Source: Sandaracinaceae bacterium (lineage in GTDB: Bacteria; Myxococcota_A; Polyangia; Polyangiales; Sandaracinaceae). Taken from it: 32,473 nucleotides of DNA. The stretch covers positions 1 to 32,473 of the forward strand of contig JAHBWG010000096.1 in the NCBI GenBank assembly GCA_019637095.1, given 5' to 3'. The position numbers were made by a program, and so were the translations under genes. Positions 1-8,361 of the stretch are shown here, one piece after another. The number at the start of each line of letters is the position of its first letter. The first letter of the stretch is position 1. Below the pieces are notes generated by a model, which did no database searches, had not been told where the DNA came from, and was given only the letters and a program-made list of their open reading frames with translations.

Positions 1-1000
1 CTGCTCCATCGGCGCCCGGGCTCGCGGCGTCGGCGCCGGGGCTCGCCGCGTCGAGCGCGGGGCTCGCCGCGTCGACGCCGGCGTCCGGTGGCGCCGCGCC
101 GCACGCGGCCGAGACGATCCCCGGCGTCGCGCAGAACGCCGCGATGACGGGCGCGATCGCGGTGAGCGTCTCTCCGTCTCCGTCGGGCACCGGATCGATC
201 ACGAACACCTCGTTGCACCCTCCGCCGCCGCGCCGGCGCCGGTAGTCCTCCGGCGCGCCCGCGACGAGGATGCCGACGACCTCGCCCGCGTCGTCGAACA
301 CGCCCGAGCCGGAGTTGCCGAAGAACGCGTCGACGTCGGCGTAGAGCTCGATCCCGATCGCGTCGCGGATCGTGGCGTTGCCCGCGATCTTCATCGGGAT
401 CCCGTTGGGGTGCCCGATGAGCGTGACGCGGGCTCCGATCGGGCGCGGGCCGCCGATCGCGGCGGGCGCGCGGCCGGCGACGGGTCGGTCGAGCTCGACG
501 ACGGCGTAGTCGGCCGAGGCGTCGTCGCGCAGCACGATCGCGCGCGTGCAGAAGTAGACGTCGTCGCTCGAGAGGCGGCGCAGGCGGCCGGCCGCTTCGT
601 ACGAGAAGCCGAAGACCCACGGCCAGCTCGCGCCGTCGCAGTCGTCCGGGCCCGAGACGCAGTGGCCGGCGGTCAGGAGGTGTCGATCGCCGATCAGCGT
701 GCCCGAGCACGTCCCGGGATCGATCTGGTCGGCGTAGCGAACGTCCTCGCAGAGGGCGTAGCTCTCGCCGAGCGTCTGCGTGTAGGACAGGCGCACGTCG
801 CTCGGGTCGCGGCGGTCGAGGTCGCCGACGTCGAGCTGCACGGCGATCGCTCGCTCCGCGAGCTGCCGGTGGACGCCTGGCGGTGCCTCGTACACCTCGA
901 GGCGGTCGTCGGCGCCGTAGACGACGGGCGCGCGCGCCGCGTCGAGGTCGGTGCAGCCGACGGCCAGGAGCGAGGCGAGCGAGACCAGCGAGAGGCGCAT
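1..1000 (-). CDS. Trypsin-like serine protease, lipoprotein (C-terminus cut by window edge)
   Basis: Seen: reading leftwards from the ATG at 1000-998, an uninterrupted frame runs off the window. It opens with a short hydrophobic signal peptide ending in the lipobox LAVGC (Cys16), so the product should be an exported, lipid-anchored protein. The chymotrypsin-fold triad is visible: His113 in LLTAGHC, Asp164 in ADYAVVELD, and Ser230 in GNSGSGVF, with TCSGTLIG before the His block as in S1/V8-type peptidases. After the catalytic domain comes an Asp/Ala/Ser/Pro-rich linker with DAASP repeats that continues past position 1. Known: family members are secreted endopeptidases. Inference: a surface-anchored protease with a disordered C-terminal tail or further domain outside the window. 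Substrate unknown. Confidence 0.88.
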   Translation of the reverse strand, partial: MRLSLVSLASLLAVGCTDLDAARAPVVYGADDRLEVYEAPPGVHRQLAERAIAVQLDVGDLDRRDPSDVRLSYTQTLGESYALCEDVRYADQIDPGTCSGTLIGDRHLLTAGHCVSGPDDCDGASWPWVFGFSYEAAGRLRRLSSDDVYFCTRAIVLRDDASADYAVVELDRPVAGRAPAAIGGPRPIGARVTLIGHPNGIPMKIAGNATIRDAIGIELYADVDAFFGNSGSGVFDDAGEVVGILVAGAPEDYRRRRGGGGCNEVFVIDPVPDGDGETLTAIAPVIAAFCATPGIVSAACGAAPPDAGVDAASPALDAASPGADAASPGADGA

Positions 1001-1071
1001 GGCTCGATCGTGCCCCCGGCGCGCGGCGCCGACGAGCCCTTTCGGGCGGCGCGCCGCGGTAGGATGAGCGC

Positions 1072-1723
1072 ATGGCGTTTCGTGACGAGGACGATGCGCG
1101 CCGCGCGCGGCTCGCGTCGCTCGAGGCGAGGGCGGCGGAGGCGGAGCGGCTCGGCGAGGAGAACCGGGCGCTGCGCGCGCGCCTCCGGGCGCTCGAGGCG
1201 CGCCTGCCCGAGCCGCCGCGGCGCGCCGCGCGCCGCGGTTCGTCGCGCCGCCGCCGCTCGATCTGCCCGGAGCTCGCCGCAGTGGGTCGCCCTCGACGAC
1301 TGGGCCCAGGCGGTCGACGCCGCGCGCGCGCTCGCCGCCGACGCGTCCGCGCCGCTCGCTCGCCGGGCCGCGGCCCTCCACGCCGCCGCGTGGATCGCCG
1401 AGGTGCGGCTCGGCGACCCGTCGCAGGCGGCCGCGCTCCACGACGAGCTGCTCGAGCTCGACCCGCTCGACGTGCGCGCGCTCGAGCAGGGGCTGCGCCT
1501 CGCCGAGGCGCGGGAAGAGTGGTCGCGCGTCGCCGAGCTGCACGACCGGCTCGCGGAGCTCGCGACGGACGCGCGCACGCGGCTCGCCCACCTCCTCGCG
1601 CTCGCGGCCGTCTGCGAGGACCGGCTCGCGGACGCGCGCGGCGCCCTCGCCGCCGCGCGGCGCGCGCTCGCGATCGATCCCGCGCACGAGGCGGCCCTCG
1701 CGCTCGCCGCGCGCCTGACGTGA
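1072..1723 (+). pseudogene. Coiled-coil/TPR protein with apparent frameshift
   Basis: Seen: from the ATG at 1072 the frame encodes a clean Leu/Glu/Arg coiled coil (about 45 residues, LASLEARAAEAERLGEENRA and onwards) and then turns Arg-rich. After about 1290 the sensible protein continues in the +1 frame: WVALDDWAQAVDAARAL, then TPR-like helices with ALHDELLELDPLDVRALEQG, ending at the TGA at 1721-1723. The two halves look like one protein of about 216 residues joined by a one-base shift between about 1225 and 1290, a stretch of CG runs prone to sequencing error. An ATG at 1064 would give one unbroken 219-residue frame, but its N-terminus is Arg/Ser-rich as in shadow frames. It could be intact with an assembly error, a real frameshift, or the shorter-coiled alternative. 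Function unknown; TPRs suggest protein binding. Confidence 0.5.
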
Positions 1724-1750
1724 GCGCGCGTGGGCACGAGCAGACCCGGC

Positions 1751-2302
1751 TCAGCGCATCGCTTCGCGGCGCGCGAACCAGCGCAGCGCGGCGAGCGCGA
1801 GCGCGAACGTCGAGAGCGCGCAGCAAAGCCCGCTGGCGGGCGGCACGACCAGCGTCGCGATGGCGCCGATGACCGCGAGCAGCGCGAGCAGGATGATGTC
1901 GATCAAGAACGTGACCACGTAGAGGACGGTCCCGGCCCAGCCGACCTCGCCCCACAGCCACGAGGTCGTCACGAGGCCCACGTCGTCGGGGTGCAGCGGG
2001 AGCGCCGAGATGGCGAGGAACGCGCCGATGCCGATCGCGAGGCCGAGCGTGAGGCCGGCGCCGAACGCGACCGCGCCTCGCGCTCCGTGCGGCGCGAGGA
2101 GCCACGCGCCGAGCCCTCCGACGCCGGCGCCGCCCGCGCACGCGACGGTCGCCACGATCAGGAACGCGAGCAGGGTGCGCTCGGAGGCCGGGCTCTCGGG
2201 CTCGAGCCCATACAGCGCCCCGAGGCACGCGCCGGTCGCGGTGAGGGCGCCCGTCCCGAGCGAGGCCCCGGCCGTGAGGAGCTGTCTGCGCGCGAGCTCC
2301 AC
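1751..2302 (-). CDS. Small multi-pass membrane protein, unknown function
   Basis: Seen: 183 residues, ATG at 2302, strongly hydrophobic with about four or five membrane segments (near residues 7-30, 43-67, 73-100, 122-150 and 153-175), Gly/Ala-rich in the first half. The most apolar helix includes VLYVVTFLIDIILLALLAVI, and the C-terminus is basic (RWFARREAMR), suggesting a cytoplasmic tail. It begins 6 bases after the stop of the receiver-domain gene upstream on the same strand, so the two are probably cotranscribed. I do not recognise a family. Inference: an inner-membrane protein that may work with or be tuned by the receiver protein; nothing in the sequence proves this. Confidence 0.75.
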   Translation of the reverse strand: MELARRQLLTAGASLGTGALTATGACLGALYGLEPESPASERTLLAFLIVATVACAGGAGVGGLGAWLLAPHGARGAVAFGAGLTLGLAIGIGAFLAISALPLHPDDVGLVTTSWLWGEVGWAGTVLYVVTFLIDIILLALLAVIGAIATLVVPPASGLCCALSTFALALAALRWFARREAMR

Positions 2303-2308
2303 GCGCGC

Positions 2309-2707
2309 TCAGCTCTGCCAGACCTCGAGCAGCGCGCCGACCTGTTGCACGAGCGCCGCCGGCCCCGCGATCTTGAGCACGACCGCGTCCGCGCCGCACG
2401 CCCGCGCGCGCGCCGTGAGCTGGCTCGCGTCGAGCGCCGACCAGAGCACGATCTTCGGCGCCGCGAGCCCGGGCTCGGCCGCGGCGCGCACGCGCTCCGC
2501 GACCATCGGCCCGTCGAGGCCGGGCATCATCACGTCGAGCACCAGCACGGCGGGGCGCAGGTCGCGCACGAGCCCGATCGCCTCCTCGGGGTCCGCGCAC
2601 AGCACCACCTCGACGTCGAGCGCGCGCAGCGCGACCTCGACGAGGCGCCGCGACGCGTCGTCGTCATCGACGACCAAGACGCGCGCCGGCCACAACCGCT
2701 CCGACAT
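2309..2707 (-). CDS. Single-domain response regulator (CheY-like receiver)
   Basis: Seen: 132 residues, one receiver domain and no output domain. The conserved positions are present: acidic pair in LVVDDDD (Asp14/15), phospho-acceptor Asp58 in VLVLDVMMPGLDGP, Ser90 in the switch position (LWSALD), and Lys112 in VVLKIAGP. The usual KP is KI here, so the cis-proline after the Lys is missing. Known: such proteins relay phosphate from a histidine kinase and act by protein contact or as phosphate sinks; myxobacteria carry many orphans. No kinase gene is adjacent. The gene heads a likely two-gene unit with the membrane protein 6 bases downstream. Confidence 0.92.
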   Translation of the reverse strand: MSERLWPARVLVVDDDDASRRLVEVALRALDVEVVLCADPEEAIGLVRDLRPAVLVLDVMMPGLDGPMVAERVRAAAEPGLAAPKIVLWSALDASQLTARARACGADAVVLKIAGPAALVQQVGALLEVWQS

Positions 2708-2848
2708 GGGGGGAGCCTAGAGCACCGGTCCACTCGAGACCACCGGAGCGCGAGGCGGAACGCCGAGGTAGCGCCGTCGCTCCGGCGCGAGGGCTCGACG
2801 CGAGCCACCGCCCTCGCGTACACGTCGAGGCGAGCCGGAGGCAGACCG

Positions 2849-4639
2849 ATGCGGACGACGACCCTGGCGCGGATGGTGGCGTGGATGGCGCTCGCGGGCT
2901 GCGGCGGCGAGGGCGCCCCGGCGAGCCCCATCGTCGCCGACGAGCCCGCGAGCCCGCCGCCGGAGGCGGCGCGCGTCGAGGACGCGCGCGACGACGCGCG
3001 CGAGGAGGACCCACCGGAGCCCGAGCCGCGCCCGCGCGTCACCTTCGCGCTCTCGGACGCGCCGCTGCCTTCGCTCCCCAGGCTCCCCGCGCGCCTCGCG
3101 CACTCGCGCGGGGCGGCCTGGCACGTGATCCGGCACCCGGACCCCGTCGCGCGCCGCCGCCTCGAGCAGCTCGTCGAGGCGCTCGCCTACGGCGCGGGCC
3201 GTGTCTACTGGAACTACGAGCCGGCGTCCGACGACTCGACCGAAGGGACCGCGGGCTGCCGCGTCCAGCTGGCGACCGAGCGCGTCGTCTCGTACGTGTG
3301 CCGATCGATCGAGTGGGACCGCAGCGGGAGCCCGGTCTCCTCGGCCGATCCCGTCGTCGCGCACTTCGCGATCCACGGCTCCGAGGTCCGGCCCTTCGCG
3401 CTGCGCGAGGCGCTGCGCGACGGCGCGAGCTTCGGCGGCCTGATCGACGAGCGGATGTGTGTCGCCGCGGTGCGGCGCCGAAACTCCTACTACTCGCCGC
3501 CCGCGGCGCGCGCGCTCTGTCGGCGGCGCATGCCCTTCGCCGACGCCGTCCTCGTGCCGGGTGGCGTCGACGTGATCGTCGACCCCTACGTGGTGGTGCA
3601 CCGGCCGTTCGCGAGCGTACGCGAGGCGCTCCGTGACGACGGACCGATCGCGTGGCTCTTCGCGGAGGTCGACGCGCCGCCCCCGCCGAGCGCGGAGGAC
3701 GCGGGCGGCTGGGCGCTCGGTGAGATCGCGCCCCCGGGTGAGCTCGTGACGCGCTGGCTCGCGCTGCCCGCGGCGCTGCGCGCGCACGTCGCCCTGGCCG
3801 ATCGCGGGAGCGGCGCGCGCCAGCTCGTCGTGGCGCGCGAGCGCGGGCTCGCCGAGGCCCGCGCCGCCGCGCAGGCGCTCGACGTCGCGCTGGTGCGCAC
3901 GCGCTGGGAGGCCGCGCCCGTGCGGCTCGTCGCCGCGCGCCTCACCCGCGACGCCGATCTCGGCGGCGCGCGCGGTGGCCACGTCGTCCGCGCGCTGCCC
4001 GCGGGGACCCGGGTCGTCGCGCTCGCGAGCGGCCCGGAGCTCGGCGTGTCGAGCGACTGGGTGGAGGTGGTCGTCGCGCCGCGCGTCACGGGCTGGGTCA
4101 CGGCGGACGCGCTCGTCGCCGACGAAGCCTGCGTCCCGAGCGCCGACGCGGTGGTCGGCGGGTTCGACGAGGCCGATCGCGAGGAGGCGGCCGAGCGCGC
4201 CATCGTCGCGACCGTGACCCTCGGCGGCGAGCCGCCGCGCCCGGCGACGCTGATCGTCACGCGCGCCGGCGCGAGCACGCGCGTGCGCCTCGAGACGCGC
4301 GACGAGGCGTGCGGGCCCGCCGAGCGGATCTTCGAGCAGCGCGTCGCCGGCGCGTTCTTCGACGTGCGGCTCGTCACCACCGAGCCCGAGGGCGGCGAGC
4401 GGCTCGTGGTGCTCGGGGTGCTTCGTGGATCGCGCCGCGAGTACGTCGCGCACCACGTCCCGTCGGGCCGTCAGGTCCTCTCGGCCGCGCTCGAGGAGGC
4501 GTCGCGCGCCGGCACCGAGCTGGGCTCGGTGCGCCGGCTCGTCGTCGCTCACGACCCGACGCAGGCGGGGCGCTGCCCGCTGTCCATCGAGTACGAGTGC
4601 TACCGATGGAACGGGCGACAGCTCGTCGTGACGGAGTGA
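2849..4639 (+). CDS. Large lipoprotein with SH3-like segment, unknown function
   Basis: Seen: the ATG at 2849 gives 596 residues with a signal peptide and lipobox (MALAGC), then a Pro/Glu/Asp-rich linker to about residue 60. Upstream codons in the same frame are Arg-rich shadow sequence, so this start is preferred. The middle contains scattered Cys and aromatic residues with no family I recognise. Residues about 365-430 (VRLVAARLTRDADL ... GTRVVALASG ... DWVEVVVAPRVTGWV) resemble a bacterial SH3 (SH3b) fold, which often binds peptidoglycan or peptides. The C-terminal part is an Arg/Glu-rich beta-type domain. The stop overlaps the GTG start of the next gene in GTGA, so the five-heme cytochrome is likely translated together with it. 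Inference: an envelope protein, perhaps a partner of the cytochrome. Confidence 0.82.
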   Translation: MRTTTLARMVAWMALAGCGGEGAPASPIVADEPASPPPEAARVEDARDDAREEDPPEPEPRPRVTFALSDAPLPSLPRLPARLAHSRGAAWHVIRHPDPVARRRLEQLVEALAYGAGRVYWNYEPASDDSTEGTAGCRVQLATERVVSYVCRSIEWDRSGSPVSSADPVVAHFAIHGSEVRPFALREALRDGASFGGLIDERMCVAAVRRRNSYYSPPAARALCRRRMPFADAVLVPGGVDVIVDPYVVVHRPFASVREALRDDGPIAWLFAEVDAPPPPSAEDAGGWALGEIAPPGELVTRWLALPAALRAHVALADRGSGARQLVVARERGLAEARAAAQALDVALVRTRWEAAPVRLVAARLTRDADLGGARGGHVVRALPAGTRVVALASGPELGVSSDWVEVVVAPRVTGWVTADALVADEACVPSADAVVGGFDEADREEAAERAIVATVTLGGEPPRPATLIVTRAGASTRVRLETRDEACGPAERIFEQRVAGAFFDVRLVTTEPEGGERLVVLGVLRGSRREYVAHHVPSGRQVLSAALEEASRAGTELGSVRRLVVAHDPTQAGRCPLSIEYECYRWNGRQLVVTE

Positions 4640-5613
4640 GGTGGCTCTGGGTCATCGGGCTGCTCGCGGCGTGCGCGGAGCCCGCGACGAGCCTCGACGC
4701 GGGGCGGGCCTCGAGCGCGAAGGCCTGCGAGGACTGCCACGCCGAAGAGGCGCGCGAGCACGCGCGCTCGGCCCACGCCGGCGCGTTCACGAGCCCGCTG
4801 TTCGCGCGCGAGTGGGCGCTCGCGCCGTCGGCGTTCTGTGCACGCTGCCACGCGCCGCGCGTGGCGAACGCGCTCGACGAGCCGGAGCTCGCGGCGCGCG
4901 GCGTCGACTGCGAGACCTGCCACCTCGACGGCGACACGGTGCGCGCGACGCGCGTCACCGGGACCGCGCCCCACCCGAGCCGCGTCGATCCCGCGCTCGC
5001 GACCACCGACGCGTGTCGGGGCTGTCATCAGGTGGACTTCCCCTCGAGCCCGGGCCAAGCGCTGCAGGACACGGTGGCCGAGTGGGAGGCGGCCGGCGCG
5101 CCCGGCGGCGCGTGCCAGCGCTGCCACATGCCGCGGGCGGGCACGCGCCGGCGCCACGACTTCCCCGGCGCCCGCGATCAAGAGACCCTCGCGCGCGCCC
5201 TCGACGTGCGCGTGAGCGCGGCGCACGATGGGTGGAGCACGCAAGCTACGTTGGCGCTCGAGGCGGCCGGCGCGGGGCACGCGGTCCCGACGGGGGACGT
5301 GTTCCGGCGGCTCGTCGTCCGGGCGAGCGACGACGCCGGCGGGGAGCGCGCGGTCGAGCTCGGCCGGCACTTCGTGTTCTCGGACGGCGCGCCGTGGAGG
5401 CCGCTGCGTGACGATCGCGTCCCGGCGGTCGGCGTCCGCGAGGTGACGCTGCGTCTTCGGGGGCGTGCGTCGCGCGTCCGCTGGGCGGTCGAGCACTGGT
5501 CGGTCCCGCCCGAGACCGCCGCGCGCACGGGCCTGCCGCGCGAGACGCTCCACCGCGAGCTCGCGCGCGGCGCCCTGGACGTTCCCGCGACGGATGGCGC
5601 GCGCGCGCCGTAG
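4636..5613 (+). CDS. Pentaheme cytochrome c lipoprotein (c554-like)
   Basis: Seen: five CxxCH heme-attachment motifs at residues about 31-35 (CEDCH), 68-72 (CARCH), 92-96 (CETCH), 127-131 (CRGCH) and 160-164 (CQRCH), all in the first half of a 325-residue protein. The GTG at 4636 is preferred over the ATG at 4606 because it puts the hydrophobic segment WLWVIGLLAAC directly at the N-terminus with a lipobox Cys13 and makes a 4-base GTGA overlap with the preceding gene. The second half (after residue 185) is heme-free and beta-rich, with no known domain. Known: c554-type multiheme proteins transfer electrons outside the cytoplasm. Inference: a periplasmic or outer-membrane electron carrier; partner and donor unknown. 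Confidence 0.9.
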   Translation: MRWLWVIGLLAACAEPATSLDAGRASSAKACEDCHAEEAREHARSAHAGAFTSPLFAREWALAPSAFCARCHAPRVANALDEPELAARGVDCETCHLDGDTVRATRVTGTAPHPSRVDPALATTDACRGCHQVDFPSSPGQALQDTVAEWEAAGAPGGACQRCHMPRAGTRRRHDFPGARDQETLARALDVRVSAAHDGWSTQATLALEAAGAGHAVPTGDVFRRLVVRASDDAGGERAVELGRHFVFSDGAPWRPLRDDRVPAVGVREVTLRLRGRASRVRWAVEHWSVPPETAARTGLPRETLHRELARGALDVPATDGARAP

Positions 5614-5708
5614 CCGCGCACGCGGCGAGGTATCCTCCGCGCGCGAGGTGCCGCGCACGCGCCGCGGGGGATGCGCGCGGTGCGGTCGTGCTCTAGAGAG
5701 ACCGGACC

Positions 5709-6719
5709 ATGACCGTCCTCGACGTACTGCCGCTCGGTTTCCCCTGGGTGACCTTCGACCCCTTCCTCTTCTGCGTCCACCACGACGACCGCTACCCCGC
5801 GGGTGACGAGGCGATGGGCCCGGCTGCCTCGCTCGCCGGCCGCAACCTCGGGATGGACTTCGAGATCAAGGACGGCTGGCGCATGTACCACGGCGACGTG
5901 GTGCCCGGCTTCCCGCGCCACCCGCACCGGGGCTTCGAGACGGTGACCCTCGCGCGCAACGGCTACATCGATCACAGCGACTCGCTCGGCGCGACCGCGC
6001 GCTTCGGCCACGGCGACGCGCAGTGGATGACCGCGGGCCGCGGCGTCGTGCACTGCGAGATGTTCCCGCTCGTGAACCGCGACGCGCCCAACCCGACGGA
6101 GCTGTTCCAGATCTGGTTGAACCTCGCGCCCGACGACAAGATGGTCGAGCCGCACTTCGCGATGCTCTGGGGCGCCACGATCCCGAAGGTGCGCCTCGGG
6201 CCCGACGGAGCCGGCGCCGAGATCGCCGTCGTCGCGGGCCGGCTCGGCGACGCGATCGCGCCGCCGCCCCCGCCGCGCTCGTGGGCCGCGCGGCCGAGCT
6301 CGGACGTCGCGATCTGGACGATCCGCGTCGACGCAGGATCACAAGTCACCTTGCCCCCGGCGAGCGCGGGCGCGAACCGCACGCTCTACTTCTTCCTCGG
6401 CGACGAGGTGCGCGTCGCGGGCACGAGCGTGCGCGAGCCGCGCGCGATCCGCGTACGCCCCGACGTCGAGCTGACGATCGAGAGCCCGCGCGGCCCGACG
6501 GAGCTCCTGCTGCTCTCGGGCCAGCCGATCGGCGCGCCGGTCGCGCACTACGGCCCGTTCGTGATGAACACGCGCGCCGAGCTCCAGCAGGCGTTCGCCG
6601 ACTACCAGCGCACCGGCTTCGGCGGCTGGCCGTGGGATCGCGACGACCCGGTGCACCCGCGCGAGCGCGGCCGCTTCGCGAAGCACGCGGACGGCCGCGT
6701 CGAGGACGGCCCGGGCTGA
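5709..6719 (+). CDS. Pirin family protein (bicupin)
   Basis: Seen: 336 residues, ATG at 5709. The pirin metal ligands are all present: His71 and His73 in RHPHRGFET, His115 and Glu117 in GVVHCEMFP, together with the GDAQWMTAGRG segment that precedes them in the family. A second cupin half follows with the typical GPFVMNT signature near residue 280 and a tail PWDRDDPVHPRERGRFAKHADG, also common in pirins. Known: pirins are cupin proteins binding one Fe(II); some show quercetinase activity and others act in redox-linked regulation. A redox sensor or a dioxygenase are both possible; the context (heme lipoprotein before, kinase after) does not decide. Confidence 0.95.
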   Translation: MTVLDVLPLGFPWVTFDPFLFCVHHDDRYPAGDEAMGPAASLAGRNLGMDFEIKDGWRMYHGDVVPGFPRHPHRGFETVTLARNGYIDHSDSLGATARFGHGDAQWMTAGRGVVHCEMFPLVNRDAPNPTELFQIWLNLAPDDKMVEPHFAMLWGATIPKVRLGPDGAGAEIAVVAGRLGDAIAPPPPPRSWAARPSSDVAIWTIRVDAGSQVTLPPASAGANRTLYFFLGDEVRVAGTSVREPRAIRVRPDVELTIESPRGPTELLLLSGQPIGAPVAHYGPFVMNTRAELQQAFADYQRTGFGGWPWDRDDPVHPRERGRFAKHADGRVEDGPG

Positions 6720-6999
6720 GCCACCTCCCCGTCCTCGCGTTGCGGCCTCGGCGCGCGACCGGTACGCTCGAGCGCGATGGCCTCCGCGTCCTTCATCCGT
6801 TTGCGCTAGCGCCGGCAGCCCTCCGCTTCGGCCCGCGAGCTTCGAGCGCGCTCGAGCGCGGCGGCGCTGCCTTCGTGCCCGTCTCTCGTCCGCTTCATCG
6901 TCCATGGCCGAGAGCGCCGGCGCGCGGCGCACCCGCGCTCACCACGCGAGGCTTCGCCCCGGATCTCTTGCGCCCCTCGTGCGCCAGGAGGAGGTCCCT
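6720..6999. other. Intergenic region between pirin and kinase genes
   Basis: About 280 bases with no convincing coding frame. The stretch from 6765 to 6900 is GC-rich with short repeats of gagcgcg/cgagcgcg type. I see no clear promoter or terminator. The only sure element is the ribosome-binding site at its right end. Confidence 0.5.
6986..6994 (+). promoter_or_regulatory. Strong Shine-Dalgarno fixing a TTG start
   Basis: AGGAGGAGG lies five bases before the in-frame TTG at 7000. An ATG further upstream in the same frame (6904) has no such site. The unusually perfect RBS with a weak start codon is why I place the kinase start at 7000. Confidence 0.8.
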
Positions 7000-7977
7000 T
7001 TGACTACATCTCGTGACTCTGAAGCTCCGCGTTCCGCCGTACCCGTCGCCGTCGAGCCCGCCGACCGCGAGGTCGACGTCCCGGCGCGCGTCGTCGCGCT
7101 GGCCGCTCGCCACGGCCTCGCCGTGGAGGCGGACGCGCTGCGCCTCGAAGAGGCGGGGCTCGACTACCGCGTCGCCTTCGCGCGCGCAGCCGACGGAGTC
7201 GACTGGGTGCTGCGGATCCCACGGCGCCCCGACGCGGCCGCCAAGCGCGTCGCGGAGCGGCGGATCCTCGAGCTCGTCGCGCCTCGCCTGTCGGTGGCGG
7301 TGCCGCGCTGGCAGGTGTGCACCGAGGAGCTCATCGCCTATCGCCGCTTGCCTGGGGCGCCGGGCCTGACCCTCGACGCGCGCGGTGAGCCGGTCTGGCA
7401 CGTCGAGCCGTCGTCCGCCGCGCTGGCCGCGGCGCTGGGCCGGCTCATCGCCGAGCTCCAGTCCATCGACCTCGACGACGCGCGCCGGGCCGGGGTCCCC
7501 GCGCGGACGGTGGGCGAGGTGCGCGCACGCTGGCGCCGGGACCTCGAGCGGGTGGGCGCCGAGCTCGAGATCGCGCCCGCGCTGCGCGCGCGGTGGGAGG
7601 CGTGGTTGAGCGACGACGCGCTGTGGCCCGAGCCCGCGGCCTTCTCGCACGGCGAGCTCTACGCCGCGCACGTGCTCGTCGACGCATCGGTCCACATCGT
7701 CGGCGTGCTCGACTGGACCACGGCGGAGGTCGGCGATCCGGCGATCGACTTCACCTACCAGCACATGATGGGCAGCGCGGCGTTCGAGGCCACGGTGGCG
7801 GCGTACCTCGAGGCCGGAGGGCGCGAGCACCCTCACCTCGCCGCGCGCTGCGAGGCGCTCGCCGCCGCGGCGCCGCTCGCCTACGCACGGTTCGCGCTCG
7901 AGAGCGGCGACCCGCAGCACCGCGCGCGCGCGGCGGCGCAGCTCGGAGCGCCGTCGCCCAGCGGTGCGCCGGGCTGA
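7000..7977 (+). CDS. Macrolide 2'-phosphotransferase-like kinase (Mph/APH family), HGE variant
   Basis: Seen: 325 residues from the TTG at 7000. The pattern matches Mph enzymes along the whole length: ALAARHGL, EAGLDYRV, WVLRIPRRPDAA in the N-lobe (Lys82 nearby), an AVPRWQV block, a kinase catalytic-loop segment FSHGELYAAHVLVD (residues 215-228), and the metal-binding DWTTAEVGDPAID (Asp238 onwards). The C-terminus ALESGD...AAAQL is also Mph-like, and length is close to the roughly 300 residues of Mph(A). Oddity: the catalytic Asp of HGD is Glu219 here. Known: Mph proteins use GTP or ATP to phosphorylate the 2'-OH of macrolides. Inference: an environmental relative that may detoxify a macrolide or another hydroxylated small molecule; the Glu may slow or change catalysis. 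Confidence 0.87.
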   Translation: MTTSRDSEAPRSAVPVAVEPADREVDVPARVVALAARHGLAVEADALRLEEAGLDYRVAFARAADGVDWVLRIPRRPDAAAKRVAERRILELVAPRLSVAVPRWQVCTEELIAYRRLPGAPGLTLDARGEPVWHVEPSSAALAAALGRLIAELQSIDLDDARRAGVPARTVGEVRARWRRDLERVGAELEIAPALRARWEAWLSDDALWPEPAAFSHGELYAAHVLVDASVHIVGVLDWTTAEVGDPAIDFTYQHMMGSAAFEATVAAYLEAGGREHPHLAARCEALAAAAPLAYARFALESGDPQHRARAAAQLGAPSPSGAPG

Positions 7978-8078
7978 CTGCGGCGGTCCGCGATCCGAGA
8001 GGCCGGCGCGAACGAGCGACGACCGAGCGGGTGCGGGCGGCCGGGCGCCCGCCGTCCGGCGTCAGCCCGAGGCGGCCA

Positions 8079-8276
8079 TATGTGCGCGTGGGCGACGATG
8101 CCGAGCGTCGGATCGCCGACGCGCGCCGCGAGCTCGAGCAGGCGCCGCGCCTCGTCGATCTCGCCCCGCTCGAGCGCGATGAAGCCGAGGCTCAGCCCCG
8201 CGTGCAGCGTTACGTGCCCCATGCCGAGTCGCGTGGCCTCCTCGCGCGCGCGGAAGCCCGCGCGTCGAGCCGCGTC
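8079..8276 (-). pseudogene. TPR-protein fragment (remnant)
   Basis: Seen: in one minus-strand frame about 65 residues read like a genuine TPR helix pair: AGFRAREEATRLGMGHVTLH, LSLGFIALERGEIDEARRLL, then LAARVGDPTLGIVAHAHI. Before and after this the frame collapses into low-quality Arg/Pro-rich sequence, and no start or domain accompanies it. The same style of TPR is found in the C-terminal half of the large STAND regulator ending at 8673. Inference: debris of a duplicated or replaced STAND/TPR gene, or the displaced 3' part of a longer ancestor. Confidence 0.45.
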
Positions 8277-8361
8277 CGGCGGCCCCGCATCGCGAGGGGC
8301 GCGCGCGGTGGACCCGCGCGGGCCCGCCGTGGTGCACACGCACCCGCTGCAGCCGTCGTAG

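Noticed and set aside
2849-2870. Extending the SH3-type lipoprotein gene upstream to 1730 in the same open frame
   Set aside because: The extension is Arg/Glu-rich shadow sequence and crosses the well-supported minus-strand receiver and membrane genes; the signal peptide starts at 2849.
2717-4552. Long antisense open frame (611 residues) opposite the SH3-type lipoprotein
   Set aside because: Its composition is Arg/Asp/His/Gly-rich, as expected of the complement of a GC-biased gene, with no domain. The sense frame has a signal peptide and folded segments.
4606-4635. ATG at 4606 as start of the pentaheme cytochrome
   Set aside because: It would put ten polar residues before the signal peptide, whereas the GTG at 4636 gives a normal lipoprotein signal and a GTGA overlap.
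5614-5626. CCGCGCACGCGG as a terminator after the cytochrome gene
   Set aside because: Only 4-5 base pairs with a minimal loop; such words are frequent by chance at this GC content.
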